This document shows positions 1 to 12,551 of a DNA stretch of 64,000 nt, piece after piece. Every line of letters begins with the position of its first letter. The first letter of the stretch is position 1. The notes under the pieces are model-generated. The model searched no databases and was not told where the DNA came from. It saw only the letters and a program-made list of their open reading frames with translations. Both the position numbers and the translations under genes were made by a program. The stretch is from NCBI GenBank assembly GCA_028673005.1, contig CM054118.1, positions 63,545,401 to 63,609,400 of the forward strand, given 5' to 3'. Origin of the DNA: Tanypteryx hageni (lineage: Eukaryota > Arthropoda > Insecta > Odonata > Petaluridae).

Positions 1-1367
1 CTCGCACACGCACACACCACGGTTCATCTCACACCCCTCACATTACACCCGTTTCGCATTCGTTAAAGGCCATAACCACCGCCGCCATATTTTCTGAACG
101 TTCTCTTTCCTTCGCATTTTTCCGATCCCACCCACACGTCTCTCTATCCATCCCTTCCGCTCTCCCTCGCCCACTTCCTCATTCGAAGCAATCTCACACC
201 GCACCTCCTCTTCCTCTCCGCTTCACTCCCCTCCCTCCAAAGCGCCCTTCTATCCACCCACACGGACATTCATCCTTCCCCAAAGTGAGCACACATCGGC
301 CGATAAAAATGAGCCTATCCATTTATGGTTCCCACCGACTCTTTCGCTTTTCGTTCGCCTTTCCACGCTTTCCGTAAAGGAATTGTTACAATAAAATCTC
401 CACGGGCGCATGATTTTCGAATGATACGATTTAGGAGGATGATTTGGCAACTGAGGGATAAATAAAAATCAGTTTTTCTCGCAAAACAATTTACAGTTCA
501 TGCGTACCGATAACTACAACACATACGTATACAAATTTTATGCCAGTGGAAGGAGTAGTAAACCCAATGATTGAAATATCTGGTAAATACTACTAAATGT
601 TTAACCAAAATCGTCGTTGATAATAAATATTAACTATTCCTGTGAATGTCGCTGTAAAAAGCAGACTATAGTGGTAATGAATATTTTCATAAAATTGAAT
701 AGTTGACATCAATAAGAGGATTATAGAACTTAGAAAATCTATTTGAATGATTTCCATGAGCAAATAACTTATATGTGAACTTTTTATGTACACAGAACAT
801 TCGCTAATTAGCATTACTTTCAATATTGACAATTAAAACCGTTTAAGTTTAACGACCAAAATGAAAGTCTTTGTAACTCATGCTATCCCCGATGTATATA
901 TGCATTCAAACTCATATGCCGAAGCCCTTTTTTAACCTAATCCAACCAGCTTATAGAAATCTGCATAAATAATAAGTAATAAGCATTAAAAAGTTTGGAA
1001 AATGTGGATACTTGAAACTGACTGGTCCATTGTTCGTCAATCGTCGATCAGCCGCTGTAAAACAAGGAATTAAATATGGAACACGGTGAATGAGACTGGA
1101 GGATGAATTGTCAAAACCTGCCAAATAACTGACGGTCGAAAACAAGCAAACACTTATGAATATTCAATTCAACGAAAAGATGCAAATAATAAATCGAGTT
1201 TATTTTGTGAAACACAGGGCACAGAGATATTTTACCCATATTGCTTTAGTTTTAGTAAACCTCAAGACATTAAGTTCATATAACAGGGAAATATCGAGCT
1301 CGTCTTATGGCTGAGATTTTTCAAGAACAAACACTTAAAAAAATACTTTTCAGGTATCTCCAATAGC
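1..1367. other. Non-coding stretch, nothing recognised
   Basis: The first 240 bases are C- and pyrimidine-rich with short CA-type runs, and the rest is AT-rich. Open frames here are short, lack any recognisable domain and have no convincing splice signals. I see no gene. Confidence 0.5.
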
Positions 1368-2645
1368 CATCATCATCATCATCATCATGCTTCTGTCCGA
1401 AGACAGGTTTTAACTGAATCGCTGCCTCCATTTCTCTCTCTCCCTAGAAGCCTCTTTTATACCTCTATAAGTAGTATATCCCTGCTTTATATTATCTAAT
1501 ATTCCTATTCTTTTTCTCCCTCTTCCTCTTTTTCCACTAATTTTTCCTTCTAAGATCGTCCTTTGTAAACACTGTCTTCTCAATATGTGCCCTATCCAAT
1601 TTGCTTTTCTTTTCCTGATTGTTTTTATTAGCATCCTATCTTCTCCCACCATTTCTAATACTTCTTCGTTTCTCTTCCTCTCTGTCCATTTCACTTTCAT
1701 CATTCTTCTCCATACCCACATCTCAAAACTTTCTAAATATTTTTCCTCCTTTCTCCTTATCGTCCACGTCTCTGCACCATAAAGAGCTATGCTCCATATG
1801 TAGCATTTTGCTAATTTCTTCCTTGTTTCTAGATTTATTTTCTTGCTTGTGAGAAGCTCCTTCTTCTCGTTAAATGCTGCTTTTGCCATTGCAATCCTAC
1901 TTCTGATGTCCTGTGTACTACTTCCATCCTGTGCTAAAATACTGCCGAGATATTTGAAACTACTTACTTGTTCCAATTTTTGGCCATTTACCATTATATT
2001 TAATTCTTTATGTTCCTTTGAAACCACCATGACTTTCGTTTTTTCTGTATTGATCTTCATTCCATATTGTTGGCCAACCTCAACTAGTCTGTCTGTCATC
2101 CTCTGAAGCTCTTTCTCGCCTTCTGCTATTAAGCCCTGATCATCTGCGTATTTAATGGTGGTAATACTTTCACCTCCTATCTTAAATCCTTTCTCTTCCA
2201 TCAACGCTTCTTCTGTTATTGTTTCTGCATACATATTAAATATCGCTGGTGAAATAGGACAACCCTGCCTCACTCCCCTCCCTATTGAAGTACTTTCTGT
2301 TTCTTCTCCTTCAACCCTGACTCTAATCTTTTGATCAAAGTAAAGGTTTTTAAGCAGTCTTTTATCTTTCCAATCTATTCCTATTTTGTTTAAAATACCT
2401 AGCATCTTATCCCATTTCACTCGGTCAAAAGCTTTTTCCCAATCTACAAAACAAAAATACATATCTTTATTGACTTCTAGCGCTCTTTCTATCATGATCC
2501 TCATACATCCTATAGCATCTCTAGTCCCCCTTCCTCTTCTAAAACCAAACTGATTATCTTGCAGCTCCTTTTCTATTTTACATTCAATTCTTTTGGTTAT
2601 TATTCTGGTTAGAACTTTAGCTGTATGAGAAATTAAACTACGAGG
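1368..2645 (-). mobile_element. 5'-truncated RTE-like LINE
   Basis: A non-LTR retrotransposon fragment on the minus strand. It keeps the reverse transcriptase from the conserved SLISHT segment onward and the whole C-terminal region. On the minus strand its 3' end is an (ATG)n run (plus-strand CAT repeats, 1368-1388) starting about 20 bases past the stop codon. A short tandem-repeat tail instead of poly(A) is known for RTE-type elements, so the clade call is inference from the tail plus RT style. The 5' junction is placed near 2645 because similarity to RT stops there while the frame happens to stay open to 2774. 5' truncation is the normal outcome of target-primed reverse transcription. I did not identify a target-site duplication. 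Confidence 0.8.
1410..2645 (-). pseudogene. Reverse transcriptase, partial ORF2 of the RTE-like LINE
   Basis: The frame is open without interruption to a TAA at 1410-1412. Visible RT motifs, N to C: NQFGFRRGRGTRDAI, then FVDWEKAFDRV (first catalytic Asp), GVRQGCPISPAIFN, and IKYADDQGLI (the catalytic YADD box). After the thumb comes YGAETWTIRR and a WIGHILRR segment shared by many arthropod RTE-like copies. The endonuclease domain and the first part of RT are missing, so it is a dead copy. An in-frame ATG at 2774 lies in unrelated flanking sequence and is not a true start. Function in an intact element: reverse transcription of its own RNA at a nicked chromosomal site. Confidence 0.85.
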
Positions 2646-4199
2646 AAAAAATCTATTATGTATTAAATTTCTGTACATAAAACACCAATTAATGTACTTA
2701 GAGATCACTAAAACGATTGTGAGAGATTCGCGTTGGTGGACGGGAAAATTGTACTGTACACTGGGCCGCGGCATTAGGAATGAGCGGTCGGATCATTCCT
2801 TTTAAAACGACGTTTCAAAGGATCATCTATTCAGGAGCAAGAGGCGTTAGTAGTAGACATCTGTGCCAGACTTGGTTACAAAATAAAAGCTTCAAATTTC
2901 ACTTTCCGACGCTAGCTGCGCTTAACCGACACTTTATACCTGATGTTGAGAAACAGTTCGGATTACTGGGAGTTCGGATTAACGTGGGTTCGGATTATAG
3001 AGGTTGCACTGTAATTCGAAAAGATAGAATCTATTTTCGGTAAATTGGATACCAATGAAGACCAATGAGCAATTGGTTTTTTATAACCTTGTTGTGGCTA
3101 TTGGAGGTGCCCGAGACAAGTATTTTTTAAGTGCTTGTTCTTGATTTCAGATATGATGTATTTAAAGAGATAATACGAGTTGAGCATTGAGAAAAAATAG
3201 GTTTACACCTATCGGGTTGGTATCAGACGGCGCTATACCAATTTCATAATCATTTGCATAAGTAGGTCGATTTACTACCGCAGAAATAAGTGGCATTAAC
3301 ATAACTGCTATATAAGGCACATACCGCACTGCTGTGCCTCATCATCAAACAATCCAAACACAATGGCGTGTTTTCTAAATCACATCGAGGATTTAATTAA
3401 CGCGTGATGACGTAAGGAACAACAACAGTCAGGAGCATATTTATCGGTTCAACTCTTGTTTTCTCTCCATACCCTTTGTTCGTTCAAATTAATTTTCCTT
3501 TTTAATTACCCCCACCGCCTTCCACGTCAAACCGCGCTGGATTTTTTCCACGGATTTCCATCCATAACAACGGTGAATGCGACTGACAGGTAGAAATTGG
3601 AACGAACCGCAAACGCATGCACAGGTAGGTAAAAAAAATCGATCCTAGAATCCACGAATCCGAGTTTTCACCGCGATGCCGTAGCTTATATCTTTGTTGG
3701 TCCCTTCCAAAACCCTTAATCCCAGCTCACAAATAATACCAGTGCAAACGTTTCAAAGAGAAATTGTTGAAAAGAGAGGATTATATGGAATACGTAGGAT
3801 ACGTCACAGGCGACAGATTTTTGAATGCGCTTCAGTAATAAGCTTATCGTTATAAGACTTTGAATAAGCAAGCATCATGGGCTAGATAAGCATCAGACCG
3901 TGATTTACACTTCTACCCATGAAGCTGCAATGAAAGGATCTTAGTCCAGTAACCATGGTAATATATTATAAGTGTAATTTGAGCCACTTCCTTGCCAAAA
4001 CTTCGCCTATAATTGTTTTTGCAAAATTTTGCATCCCCCCTCACCCTAAACTGTCGGGCTTCGGGGGATCGCCCCATTTGCTCAGCCTCTGTCAGAGCTA
4101 TAAAAAAATGACAGTACACGCGGGAGAAAATGTTTACGCATCACAGTTCAGCTTAGCCCAGAATCTTCCTAATCTGAATCCTCGATCGTAAGCCAACGC
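2646..4199. other. Non-coding stretch, nothing recognised
   Basis: Moderately AT-rich sequence with short unsupported open frames only. No terminal repeats, splice-bounded exons or tRNA-like folds were found. Confidence 0.45.
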
Positions 4200-6500
4200 C
4201 GTTTTGCTTGACTCACTCCGGACGCTCTGGACCGTCAAACTTCGACTCAGCGTCCCTTAAACGAACTCCAACAGCTTACAAAGCAGATTCGCGGCGTCAA
4301 TGAAGCGCGTTTCTTTTTTTGCGGAACGTAGCATCACGCTACTCGGACGCGCTCAAAAAGACGGAATCTCCCCCTCTCGCACGTTCTGCCGGAAAACAAA
4401 CGCCGTAGGGATAAAGACGGAATGGCCAAAAACTGCCGTAACTCCAAAAAAAGAAGCCTCCGCGAGGCAACCGTTAAACAATCTCCGTCGAAATTTCGAA
4501 ATTCGGCGCGCGTGAAAAAAAGGAACGAAATGATTCCCTTCTGCTCGCGCACCCAACCCGCGTCTCTCCGTGTTTTCTTTCCGGTTTTATCAACCGCTCG
4601 CATAAAAGATGAGATGCCACCCGCTACCCAACCCACCGATTCGCCTCTCTCCTATCTCCCTCGAGAGAGAGATTCTCCTCCGTTGCACTCGACGTGCTCG
4701 TGTCCCGCATGTGCCGACGTGTTTTTCTTTTTCGAGCATTTCCGTCGCGTATATCAGTCGCTCAGAATCCGAGGTTCGGCCTGCTTGGCTCTATCCATTC
4801 ATCATCGTCGCCTCCGTTTGTTTCCACACCGACAATCGCCACCATCCGCCATCTGCCCCTCTCCCGGGGACTCATCTGCCACCCCGTCGCCCCCCCATCT
4901 CTCACCTCCCCCCTCACGCCTCAGCCACCGCTATTCGGATGACATCTCCCTCGCCTATGCCGCCGCACGTAAACTGCCTACTTCTCCTACAGCTCTCATC
5001 CTCAGACACACCGTGTTACCATCTGCTAACATCGGAGCGGGGATTTAACATTCGCGAGGGCCAGATTGGGGTAAAAGGACGGCCATGTCACCGGATCACG
5101 TTGTGAAAGGGGCAAATGGGACCGCGATTGGCAGATATGGAATGAAGCGAAACCGAATCCGCCACCCTTGGGACCCTAGCGGTGGGCGGTTTTCAGGAAA
5201 TTAACTCGCTTTCAGAAAGGCAACCAATCGCAATAGTCCTCCGCATATATTCTCTCCGCACGACGTGACACGTTTTCGTAAATGAACTATTTGTCTCCAT
5301 CGACAGCATGCATTCCACACACGTAGCGATACGAAATGGAATTTCCGGATTCGACAAGAGTCAGTTTTAAACGCGGCGTAAAAATCGTCCGATTTACGGG
5401 TGGAAACGGTTTTCGGAATGTCGAGTTCGTGGTTCTGCCGAGATCACGGAAAATTCCGACTAGAATCGGCAGGGAAGAATGTATCTGGCAACTCTTTAGA
5501 GATTTCGCCAAAAAAGAAAACTTTTGCCGGGTGGTTTTCGTTGGTAAATGCACTCCATCCTCTTAAGCGATGCCTTCAAACACTCCCCGATCGTTAAGGC
5601 CTCGGGCGACAGCATATAAAAGGACCTGTGCTAAATTATGCTGTATTGATTTTTCTACATCACTCGTTTGCCTAGAGAGGGACGCAGAGCCATGACGTAC
5701 TTCTCGTCCGCTCGTAATTTCTTACTTGTTTAGTGATGTTTATGGCCAAACTTACCGTTTTCCCCTACTCGCACACACACACACACACGCGCGATCGTTT
5801 TATTTGTTATTTATCGATCATTTCAGAATTTATCGAGCAGTTTAGTGTGAGCGGACTCGCTTGTTTTGCGGAAAAATAAATTATACCACTGCTCCGTTCT
5901 TATGTGGTTCGAATGATTGCGGAGTCATTCGCTTAACGACTTCTACCACACACACACGCTCAAACACCCTCCAAACGCGCTCTCTCTCTCTCACACACAC
6001 ACACAACATCGCACCCAGAGGCTCCATTGACGAAACGAGCCGTGCCCGCGTTGGACCATTTCCAGGTCCTGCGATTACGCCCTCTTCCGAAGGATCCCAG
6101 GCCGCGCAGCTGTACTCAAAAAGCATCGGATGAATGAGAGAAAAATACCCATTCTACTTCACGCCGGGAGGGCGACTTTATTCAAAGATTCTATTGGTTA
6201 AAATGTCTGTGGGATTTTCGGAGGACCGACATTATGGATTTTTTTTTCTCTTTGGCTTGCGTCCCTTAAAAAGGAAAGTGGTCAGGGTTTCGACCGAACC
6301 GGCGCGAGGAACGGAGGAGAAATCGAATTTTAATCTCCCGTCTGCAACTGGAGAATGCAATCAAGAGGGGCTTTCCTATCGAGCGGAGTGGCAACTTTCA
6401 CATGCACTTCGCTCATATGCGTACTGTAAAATAAAACAAAAGCCGTGCTCTGGTTTATCGCATCTTGCTTAATGCGGCTCGGATTCGACGAGACAACGAT
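4200..6500. other. CpG- and GC-rich tract, possible promoter or CpG-island-like region
   Basis: This block is clearly richer in CG dinucleotides than the AT-rich flanks and keeps long frames open in several phases, as expected from composition rather than coding. Candidate core-promoter strings on the plus strand are CATAAAAG near 4600, TATATCAGTCG near 4748 (it contains TCAGT, the arthropod initiator core) and CATATAAAAGG near 5612. CA and CT microsatellites lie at about 5766-5791 and 5946-6005. None of the open frames shows a domain or convincing splice sites, so I do not call a gene. If the minus-strand exon at 12.6 kb is real, this tract would lie in its first intron. Confidence 0.3.
5946..6005. 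repeat. CA/CT microsatellite cluster
   Basis: Runs of CA, then CT, then CA, separated by a short unique segment. A similar CA run lies at 5769-5790. Confidence 0.8.
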
Positions 6501-6799
6501 CCCGGAATAAAATCGACGGAAAATTTTCCATCTAAATGCATGAGCAGAAGTAATGATAGAGTCGAGATCTTTATCATAACCTATGAATGAAAACGATAAG
6601 GATTCGGCCATAACTTAGAGGCATGAGATCGAATGATGAATTTTAAAAAACACACTCGGACAAAACGTCGTCCCGTCGTTGTGATGCAAGTTTCCCGATC
6701 TCATTAAGGAAGATTGTAAGCGATTTCTGCAGCAATGGTTTTTAAGACTTTTCTCCTCCTCCCTCCCTCTTCACGCCTTTTCCATTCCTTGGTTTGTCT

Positions 6800-7145
6800 G
6801 AAAAGCGATGCTCCCTCTCTCTCCCTCTCCATTCCTCTCTCTCTCCTTCTCTCCATTCCTCTCTCTCCCTTCTCCTCTCTCTTTCCATTCCTCTCTCTTT
6901 CCATTATCCCCTCTCTCTTTCCATTACCCCCTCTCTCTTTCCATTACTCCCTCTCTCTTGCCATTACTCCCTCTCTCTTTCCATTACTCCCTCTCCCTAT
7001 CTCCCTCTCTCTCCCTTCCTCCCTCTCTATCTCTTTCCATTCCCCTCTCTCTCCTTCCCTATCTCCCTCTATCTCTCTTCCTTCCTCCCTTTCTCTCTCC
7101 CTCTACCTCTCTCCCTCCCTCCCTTTCTCTCTCCCTCTCTGCACT
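6800..7145. repeat. Pyrimidine-rich minisatellite
   Basis: A strand-asymmetric C/T tract of about 350 bp. From about 6880 to 6990 it contains a roughly 20-bp repeating unit of the form CTCTCTCTTTCCATTAYYCC, flanked by irregular CTCCCT repeats. Three overlapping open frames rich in Ser, Leu and Pro are by-products of the repeat. Confidence 0.85.
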
Positions 7146-9129
7146 CCTTCCGATTCCACGCGCCCCTTCCAGCAAGCGAGTCCAAAGCGTTAATGGAAGT
7201 AGTCTGTTTTCTCCGATGTCATAAAAGAGGAAGTTAACAAATTACTGCTCGCTGGTTTAGGAGGGGGATGTTACTCTCCGCGCCAGAAACCGGTAAAGCA
7301 CACAAACTCGTGGTTTACAGGTCTGCAGTTACCGCGCTGGCAAACGCAGACGGATTTGACACTGTTTAATTATCTATTTGCGCGTGCCTCACGGAAGGGA
7401 GAGAGGAAACGGAGAGAATGGAGATTACGGACGGTTGAAAGGAAGGGGATGGTTATGAAAAGATGGTGTGAAGGGTTTGGAAGAAGGATCCAAAGGTCCA
7501 CTGGAACGTAGATAGCCAGGTGTGTTCCTCAACGGCTGAGACATCGGTGAAACAAACAAAAAAAACCCCATCTCGACCGATATGCAGAGCAAGTAATATT
7601 CCATGTTAAAATAGCATAGTTTGTTAAAATAACAATTAAACCCACAATTTCAAATTAACGTTTTTCAAGGTAGTGGACAAATATTTACCGACATCGAACG
7701 GAATATTCAAACTTATTATAGTGGAGTTATACAAAATTAATAGTTATATCGTGCTTTTCTTAAAGAAGCTTAAAGTGCATCTCTCTCGATCTCTTTCTTA
7801 ATCCATTTTCTCTGATTCCATTCTTTCAAACTTATGTGATCGTCAGAAATTGCTTTCAAAATCTAGAGTGAATTCTAGAAAATATACCTGCCGATGCAAC
7901 TAAGATACGAAGGTTTCAGATAAGGTTAAAAAAAAAAGAATCCAAATTATCTAACAGTTTTTGAAATCCGAGTTAAGAAGCGTGCACGGTCAAATTCTTT
8001 AAATTGCGAACAAAAAACCATAACAAGGGAAAGGATTCCCTTAGAGGATGATTAGGACGAAGGGTCGGATCAAAAGAAAAAAAGACGCCCAATCCAAAAA
8101 GCTCGTAAACCGAGCCGAAAGAACTCCAACGATATAACTGCGGGTGATAAATTAGCTTTTATTATCCGAGAGAGAAAGAAGGGGGAGGTTTGCCACGAGA
8201 ACTATAAATTTACTCAATGAGGTCGTAAATGAAAAAAAATTATTTTCCCCCGAAAAAAGAGAGGAAAAATTTCTCGCGATTCGTCCGTTTCGTGTTCTTT
8301 TTTTGTGGACTTGGGCTTCCTTCCATCTTAAGATGCGTAAAAAAACAGCGTGCGGCGTCACGGCAAAAAAGTAACGATAGTGCTGATGCGATCCATTTCC
8401 AGAGTAAAGTGCGTCTAGACTGGAGACTGTCATGAGTCGATCCTGCATTGACTGCATTGGATAAACCATTGGGCTCGTATCTCCGCCACACTTACGTCTG
8501 ACAACTCCCATTATTCCCGCTTAGATAGGCCTCTGGATGGGTCATCGCCATGGCAGGCATTATTCATTTTTTTCCTCGACGTTACGGCGGATATGTTTGC
8601 CGATTCCGATAAAATCTCCCCACAGATAATCAAGGATTGCTTCTAATGATTCGGATATCGTAAAGGGATTAACTGGCAAGAGATGCGACCTTTGTAATTA
8701 AGGGCGCCCAAGCCAATGACTTAATATATACATTTCGCTCTCTTTTATCTTACAAATTACATAGAAGGGCGATAAAAACCAAAGTTATTTATCCGTAGCT
8801 CTGTAAATTGCAAACTGGTATCAAAATTTCAACTATGGATCAAGTTTTACACGCCCTGATAAAACAATTCTGTGCGCCCCAGGCATAAAATACTAAGCTT
8901 AGAGACTTCAGGCGTGGATTTATGCCGGAGAATGTTACGAAGTAATTTAATCAATATTAACCCTCCCTGCGCATTTTCGATGCAAAACAATAGCTGGCCA
9001 AAGAAAACGGATATTGCCACACCCCACGATTCTAACCTATCTGCGATGAGTACCCATACTTATGCTAGTTACAGCCGGCAACATTGCTGGGCTGCGATTG
9101 GTCACTCTCCTTCGGACGGATCCTTACAG
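7146..9129. other. Non-coding stretch, nothing recognised
   Basis: Mixed-composition sequence with A-rich runs. Short frames around 8150-8510 occur on both strands, lack domains and are not supported as genes. No bounded mobile element was recognised. Confidence 0.4.
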
Positions 9130-10154
9130 CAGGGGTGCCCAATCTGCGGCCCACGGGCCGGATGCGGCCCTCTTAGCATTTTCATGCGGCCCACTACCAG
9201 TGTTTTGTAGTTTTCAAAACTTTTTTCATTTTCATTTTGATTTACCCAACAAATGTTATTCTATATCTAGCAAAACCTGTTATAATGTCGAGCATTAAAT
9301 TGAGACCCTTTAATAAATATTTCTCGATTCAAATAAGTTTTTTTTTAAATTAGTTTTTGATCTTTTCTCAAAGATATTTATAACACTGAATTCCATCATG
9401 ATTCTTAACCCTAGAACTACCAAGCGATTTTCGATTTTCACTACCATGGACTACCAGGGGGAGGGCTCAGAGGCCCACCATCTAAAATACAATAAAAATT
9501 CATAGTAACGTTTCGAACCTGTTGTTCTATATTTAAAAACATCATAGGACTACAGATATACAATTTTAGTAATTTATTTGAAATTATACGTACATAAAGA
9601 CAAATATTTACATTAGAACAATTCTTTTACATTCTTCCTCATTATGTTTTCAAGGTCAGATTAATATTGCAGTAAGATTGTATTTACAGAAATAATAACA
9701 AATGCTTTACACTGTGCTTTCCACGCATATGGTGACCTATAAGTTAGGCCACCCGCGTGCCAAGACATGCAGCCAATGACTAAATAATTTGCAGAAAATT
9801 AAAATATGCATACATTGATGAGAAACTTTGGGTAATTATTTGACACAAGTCTCTGCACAATGTAAGAAAATATCCAGACTTTTACTATGTTTATAAAAGA
9901 GAAACGTACAAAAAAACAAGTTGTGGGCCTCGGACCCCCTCCCCCTGTTAGTTCTGGGGTAAATATTGAACTGTTAACCCTAAAAACCTAATTTTAACTT
10001 GATTTTCACTCATATGGTGCGTAAGAATCTCTAAGTAACTTCCGATTTAACTTTAATCCAGTCCGCCGAAGCGTTGACAATTTCCAACGAGGCCCACCGA
10101 AGGCTTCACTGCCACCAATGCGGCCCAACAAGTATAAAAGGTTGCCCACCACTG
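9130..10154. mobile_element. Non-autonomous hAT element with perfect 8-bp duplication
   Basis: Ends are CAGGGGTGCCCAA on the left and TTGCCCACCACTG on the right, which pair as imperfect terminal inverted repeats of hAT type (CAG...CTG). The target-site duplication CCTTACAG is perfect on both sides (9122-9129 and 10155-10162), which fixes the boundaries. Subterminal GCGGCCC motifs occur near both ends, a pattern common in insect hAT MITEs. There is no transposase; mobilisation would have required an autonomous relative. A second element is nested inside at 9409-9959. Confidence 0.88.
9409..9959. mobile_element. Nested piggyBac-type MITE
   Basis: It starts directly after TTAA (9405-9408) with CCCTAGAACTACCA and ends with TGTTAGTTCTGGGG followed by TAAA, one substitution from TTAA. 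Subterminal inverted copies of CAGGGGGAGGG and GAGGCCCAC sit inside both ends. TTAA target use and CCCT termini are hallmarks of the piggyBac superfamily. It lies wholly inside the hAT at 9130-10154 and so inserted later. No coding capacity. Confidence 0.72.
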
Positions 10155-10214
10155 CCTTACAGCATTAGATTCGGCCGTGAATATAGCGAAAGCATGTAGG
10201 CAGAGAGTTTAATC

Positions 10215-10511
10215 CAGTGGTTCTCAACCTTTTTGTAAGCGCGCCACCGTTTCAAAGATAAACAGAATTTCGCGGTACCCCAGCCTTCAATCAGTTTTTT
10301 TTTATTTCGCAAACGAGTATTAAAACCCTTGAACATAACCACTTGTTAGTATCACATCATAATCAATTTATTAGAGATAAAATCAATGCCCTAGTTACCT
10401 GTAAACACATCCAAATCATTGATTTGTTTACAAAACTAATTTTATCGCGGCACCCCTATAAATCAGCTGTGGCGCCCCAGTGTGCCGCGGCACCCAGGTT
10501 GAGAACCACTG
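10215..10511. mobile_element. hAT MITE, 297 bp
   Basis: The terminal inverted repeats are CAGTGGTTCTCAACC and GGTTGAGAACCACTG, perfect over 15 bp. The 8-bp duplication GTTTAATC is perfect on both sides (10207-10214 and 10512-10519). The interior is AT-rich with a GCGGCACCC-type subterminal motif. No transposase. Confidence 0.92.
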
Positions 10512-10519
10512 GTTTAATC

Positions 10520-12551
10520 TAACGCCAAATTACCTCGAGCGGTGCGAAACGAAAATCGGATTGAACCAAGTAGGTGTCAACGAATTCGAAGATATCGTAA
10601 TCGGAATTTGATAAGTGGGACTCATCAAAGATATGCATCATGAATCGTAAGTTTTACAAATTCGTCCAAATTTATAAGAATGGGCTAAAAAATAAATTAA
10701 TGAAAAATATTAGTTTAATCAGAATAAACTAAACCTTGCAAGATTTTGTTTCGGATGACTTCGCAGTGTATTTAATTTAGTTTAATTTTTAACAGAATTC
10801 TCTGATCCACGCCCATCGGAACCAAATATTCTATAAGTAACTCTTAATTTTCATAAAATCTCTGAGGTATTCCGGAAACAGCCATAATTTGTTAAATTAA
10901 AAATAATTAAAATACATTGAACTTTGTGTCGATACATTAACTGAAAATTAAATACCAGCATTATTACGCTCAGAAAATTAAATTACAGTTCTTAATCTGA
11001 ATTTATTGAATCACTATCATTTTTCCACTTTAAAATTATTTCTATAATGAAATGATAAACATGTTTCGAAATTTAATATCTCCATTATAGGCTGACCACG
11101 GTAGGAATTATTTTCATACATTTTCCAATGAAGCAATATATGTCTTAAAAAATCATTCAATCGCCGACATAAATCAAATTTCTTTTTTATTCCAACTAAA
11201 TTCATTTGCTCGTCTTCATAAAAACGGTCGAGATGAATTTAAAAAATCACATACGTGAAATAGACACCGTTTAATTTGCTCTTGCCCTATATTGTTCGAC
11301 GTTCGTTTAGTTTCCCAACTTTAATGTTCTATTTATCGATTTTTCCTCTGATTCAAATAAGAAAACAATGATCAAAACAACCACGGAAGTCAAAGGAAAG
11401 ATTGGTTTAAAAAAAATTTATAGTTTATGTGACCGAGGACACACTAAGAATTTACCTCCGACTTCATACTGCGCTTTTCGATATGGAAATCATTGAAATT
11501 ATTAATCATATTTTTCACTAACTCTAATTCTATTAGGCAAGACAAAGAATAGGGAAGCAAAAAGGGTACTTGTGATTTAGCAAGGAATTATCATGGGCAA
11601 CTAAAGAAGTAACTATCAAAGCCGAACAAATTGATTGGCTATGGCTTCTCCCCAAGTCTTTTATAAAAAAAGGTAGTAAAATATTTCTACAGTCAAGCAA
11701 CCACCGAAAGAATGGTGCAAGTCGAAATATTGCATTTATAAAATTATAACAAGAAATTATTCCACGAAAAATGAAACTGAAGTTTGTTAGTTCTAGGCCA
11801 AATCCACTTGTAACAAGTTTTATATAACATCAGGATAATAGGGGCGATCAATTTTTAAAAACCATCCAGCAAATTAATTACATAATGGAAAGTATTCCAC
11901 CACGTCTTTTAAGCTCCTTCCGCGACAATATTGCTTGAAAAAATCCCCGGATCACCTGTAACTTCCTAGAAAGATGAAACGGCAAGGATAGAATTTTAAA
12001 AATAATTTAGTTACCTGAACTTAATAATTTCAAAAAGAACTCTTTAACGAAAAAACGAGTGTGTATTGTTTTACATAATTTTCCTCCGTTACATATACCT
12101 GAAGGATTTAAAAATATATTTTCTAAATATTGTTACCATGACAATCTTAATCAAAACAATAATCGAAACATTGGATTGCGGAAAAATATGATTTTAAAAG
12201 TTAATTTCGATTCGAGGGCCCTCGGAACACACGAATGTGTTTTAAAGCCGTATTATTCCGTAAAACTCAAGTCTCCCGCATAGATTCTAGTTGGAGCAGT
12301 CGCTATCTTTCTCACGGTGATAAATCTTCCAAAATATACAAACCGCGAAGGGGGGGGGGGCGAGCAGAGATATTTCAGGTGACCTGCTACGCGAACACGT
12401 ATAAAGACATTCTCGCCACCGCTTCCGAATAGAATTCGAAGATTGCGACGATTCTAACGAGTTGTTTTGTATTGTACGTCGTGCGAGCCTCGACAGCCGG
12501 CAGAGATAAAAAATTTAGAAGAACGGGATGAAGATAAAAACGCATCCTTAC
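10520..12551. other. AT-rich non-coding stretch
   Basis: Very AT-rich with many stops in all frames. If the exon at 12552-12774 is real, this would be the start of its first intron. A G run of about 10 bases lies near 12351-12360. No domain, terminal repeat or tRNA was seen. Confidence 0.4.

Noticed and set aside
4334..5106. Overlapping open frames of 100-208 codons on both strands
   Set aside because: They occur in several phases of a CpG-rich tract, as composition alone would give; no domain, Pro/Ser-rich low-complexity peptides and no splice support.
6735..7237. Three parallel Ser/Leu/Pro-rich frames
   Set aside because: By-products of a C/T minisatellite whose roughly 20-bp unit keeps all three phases open.
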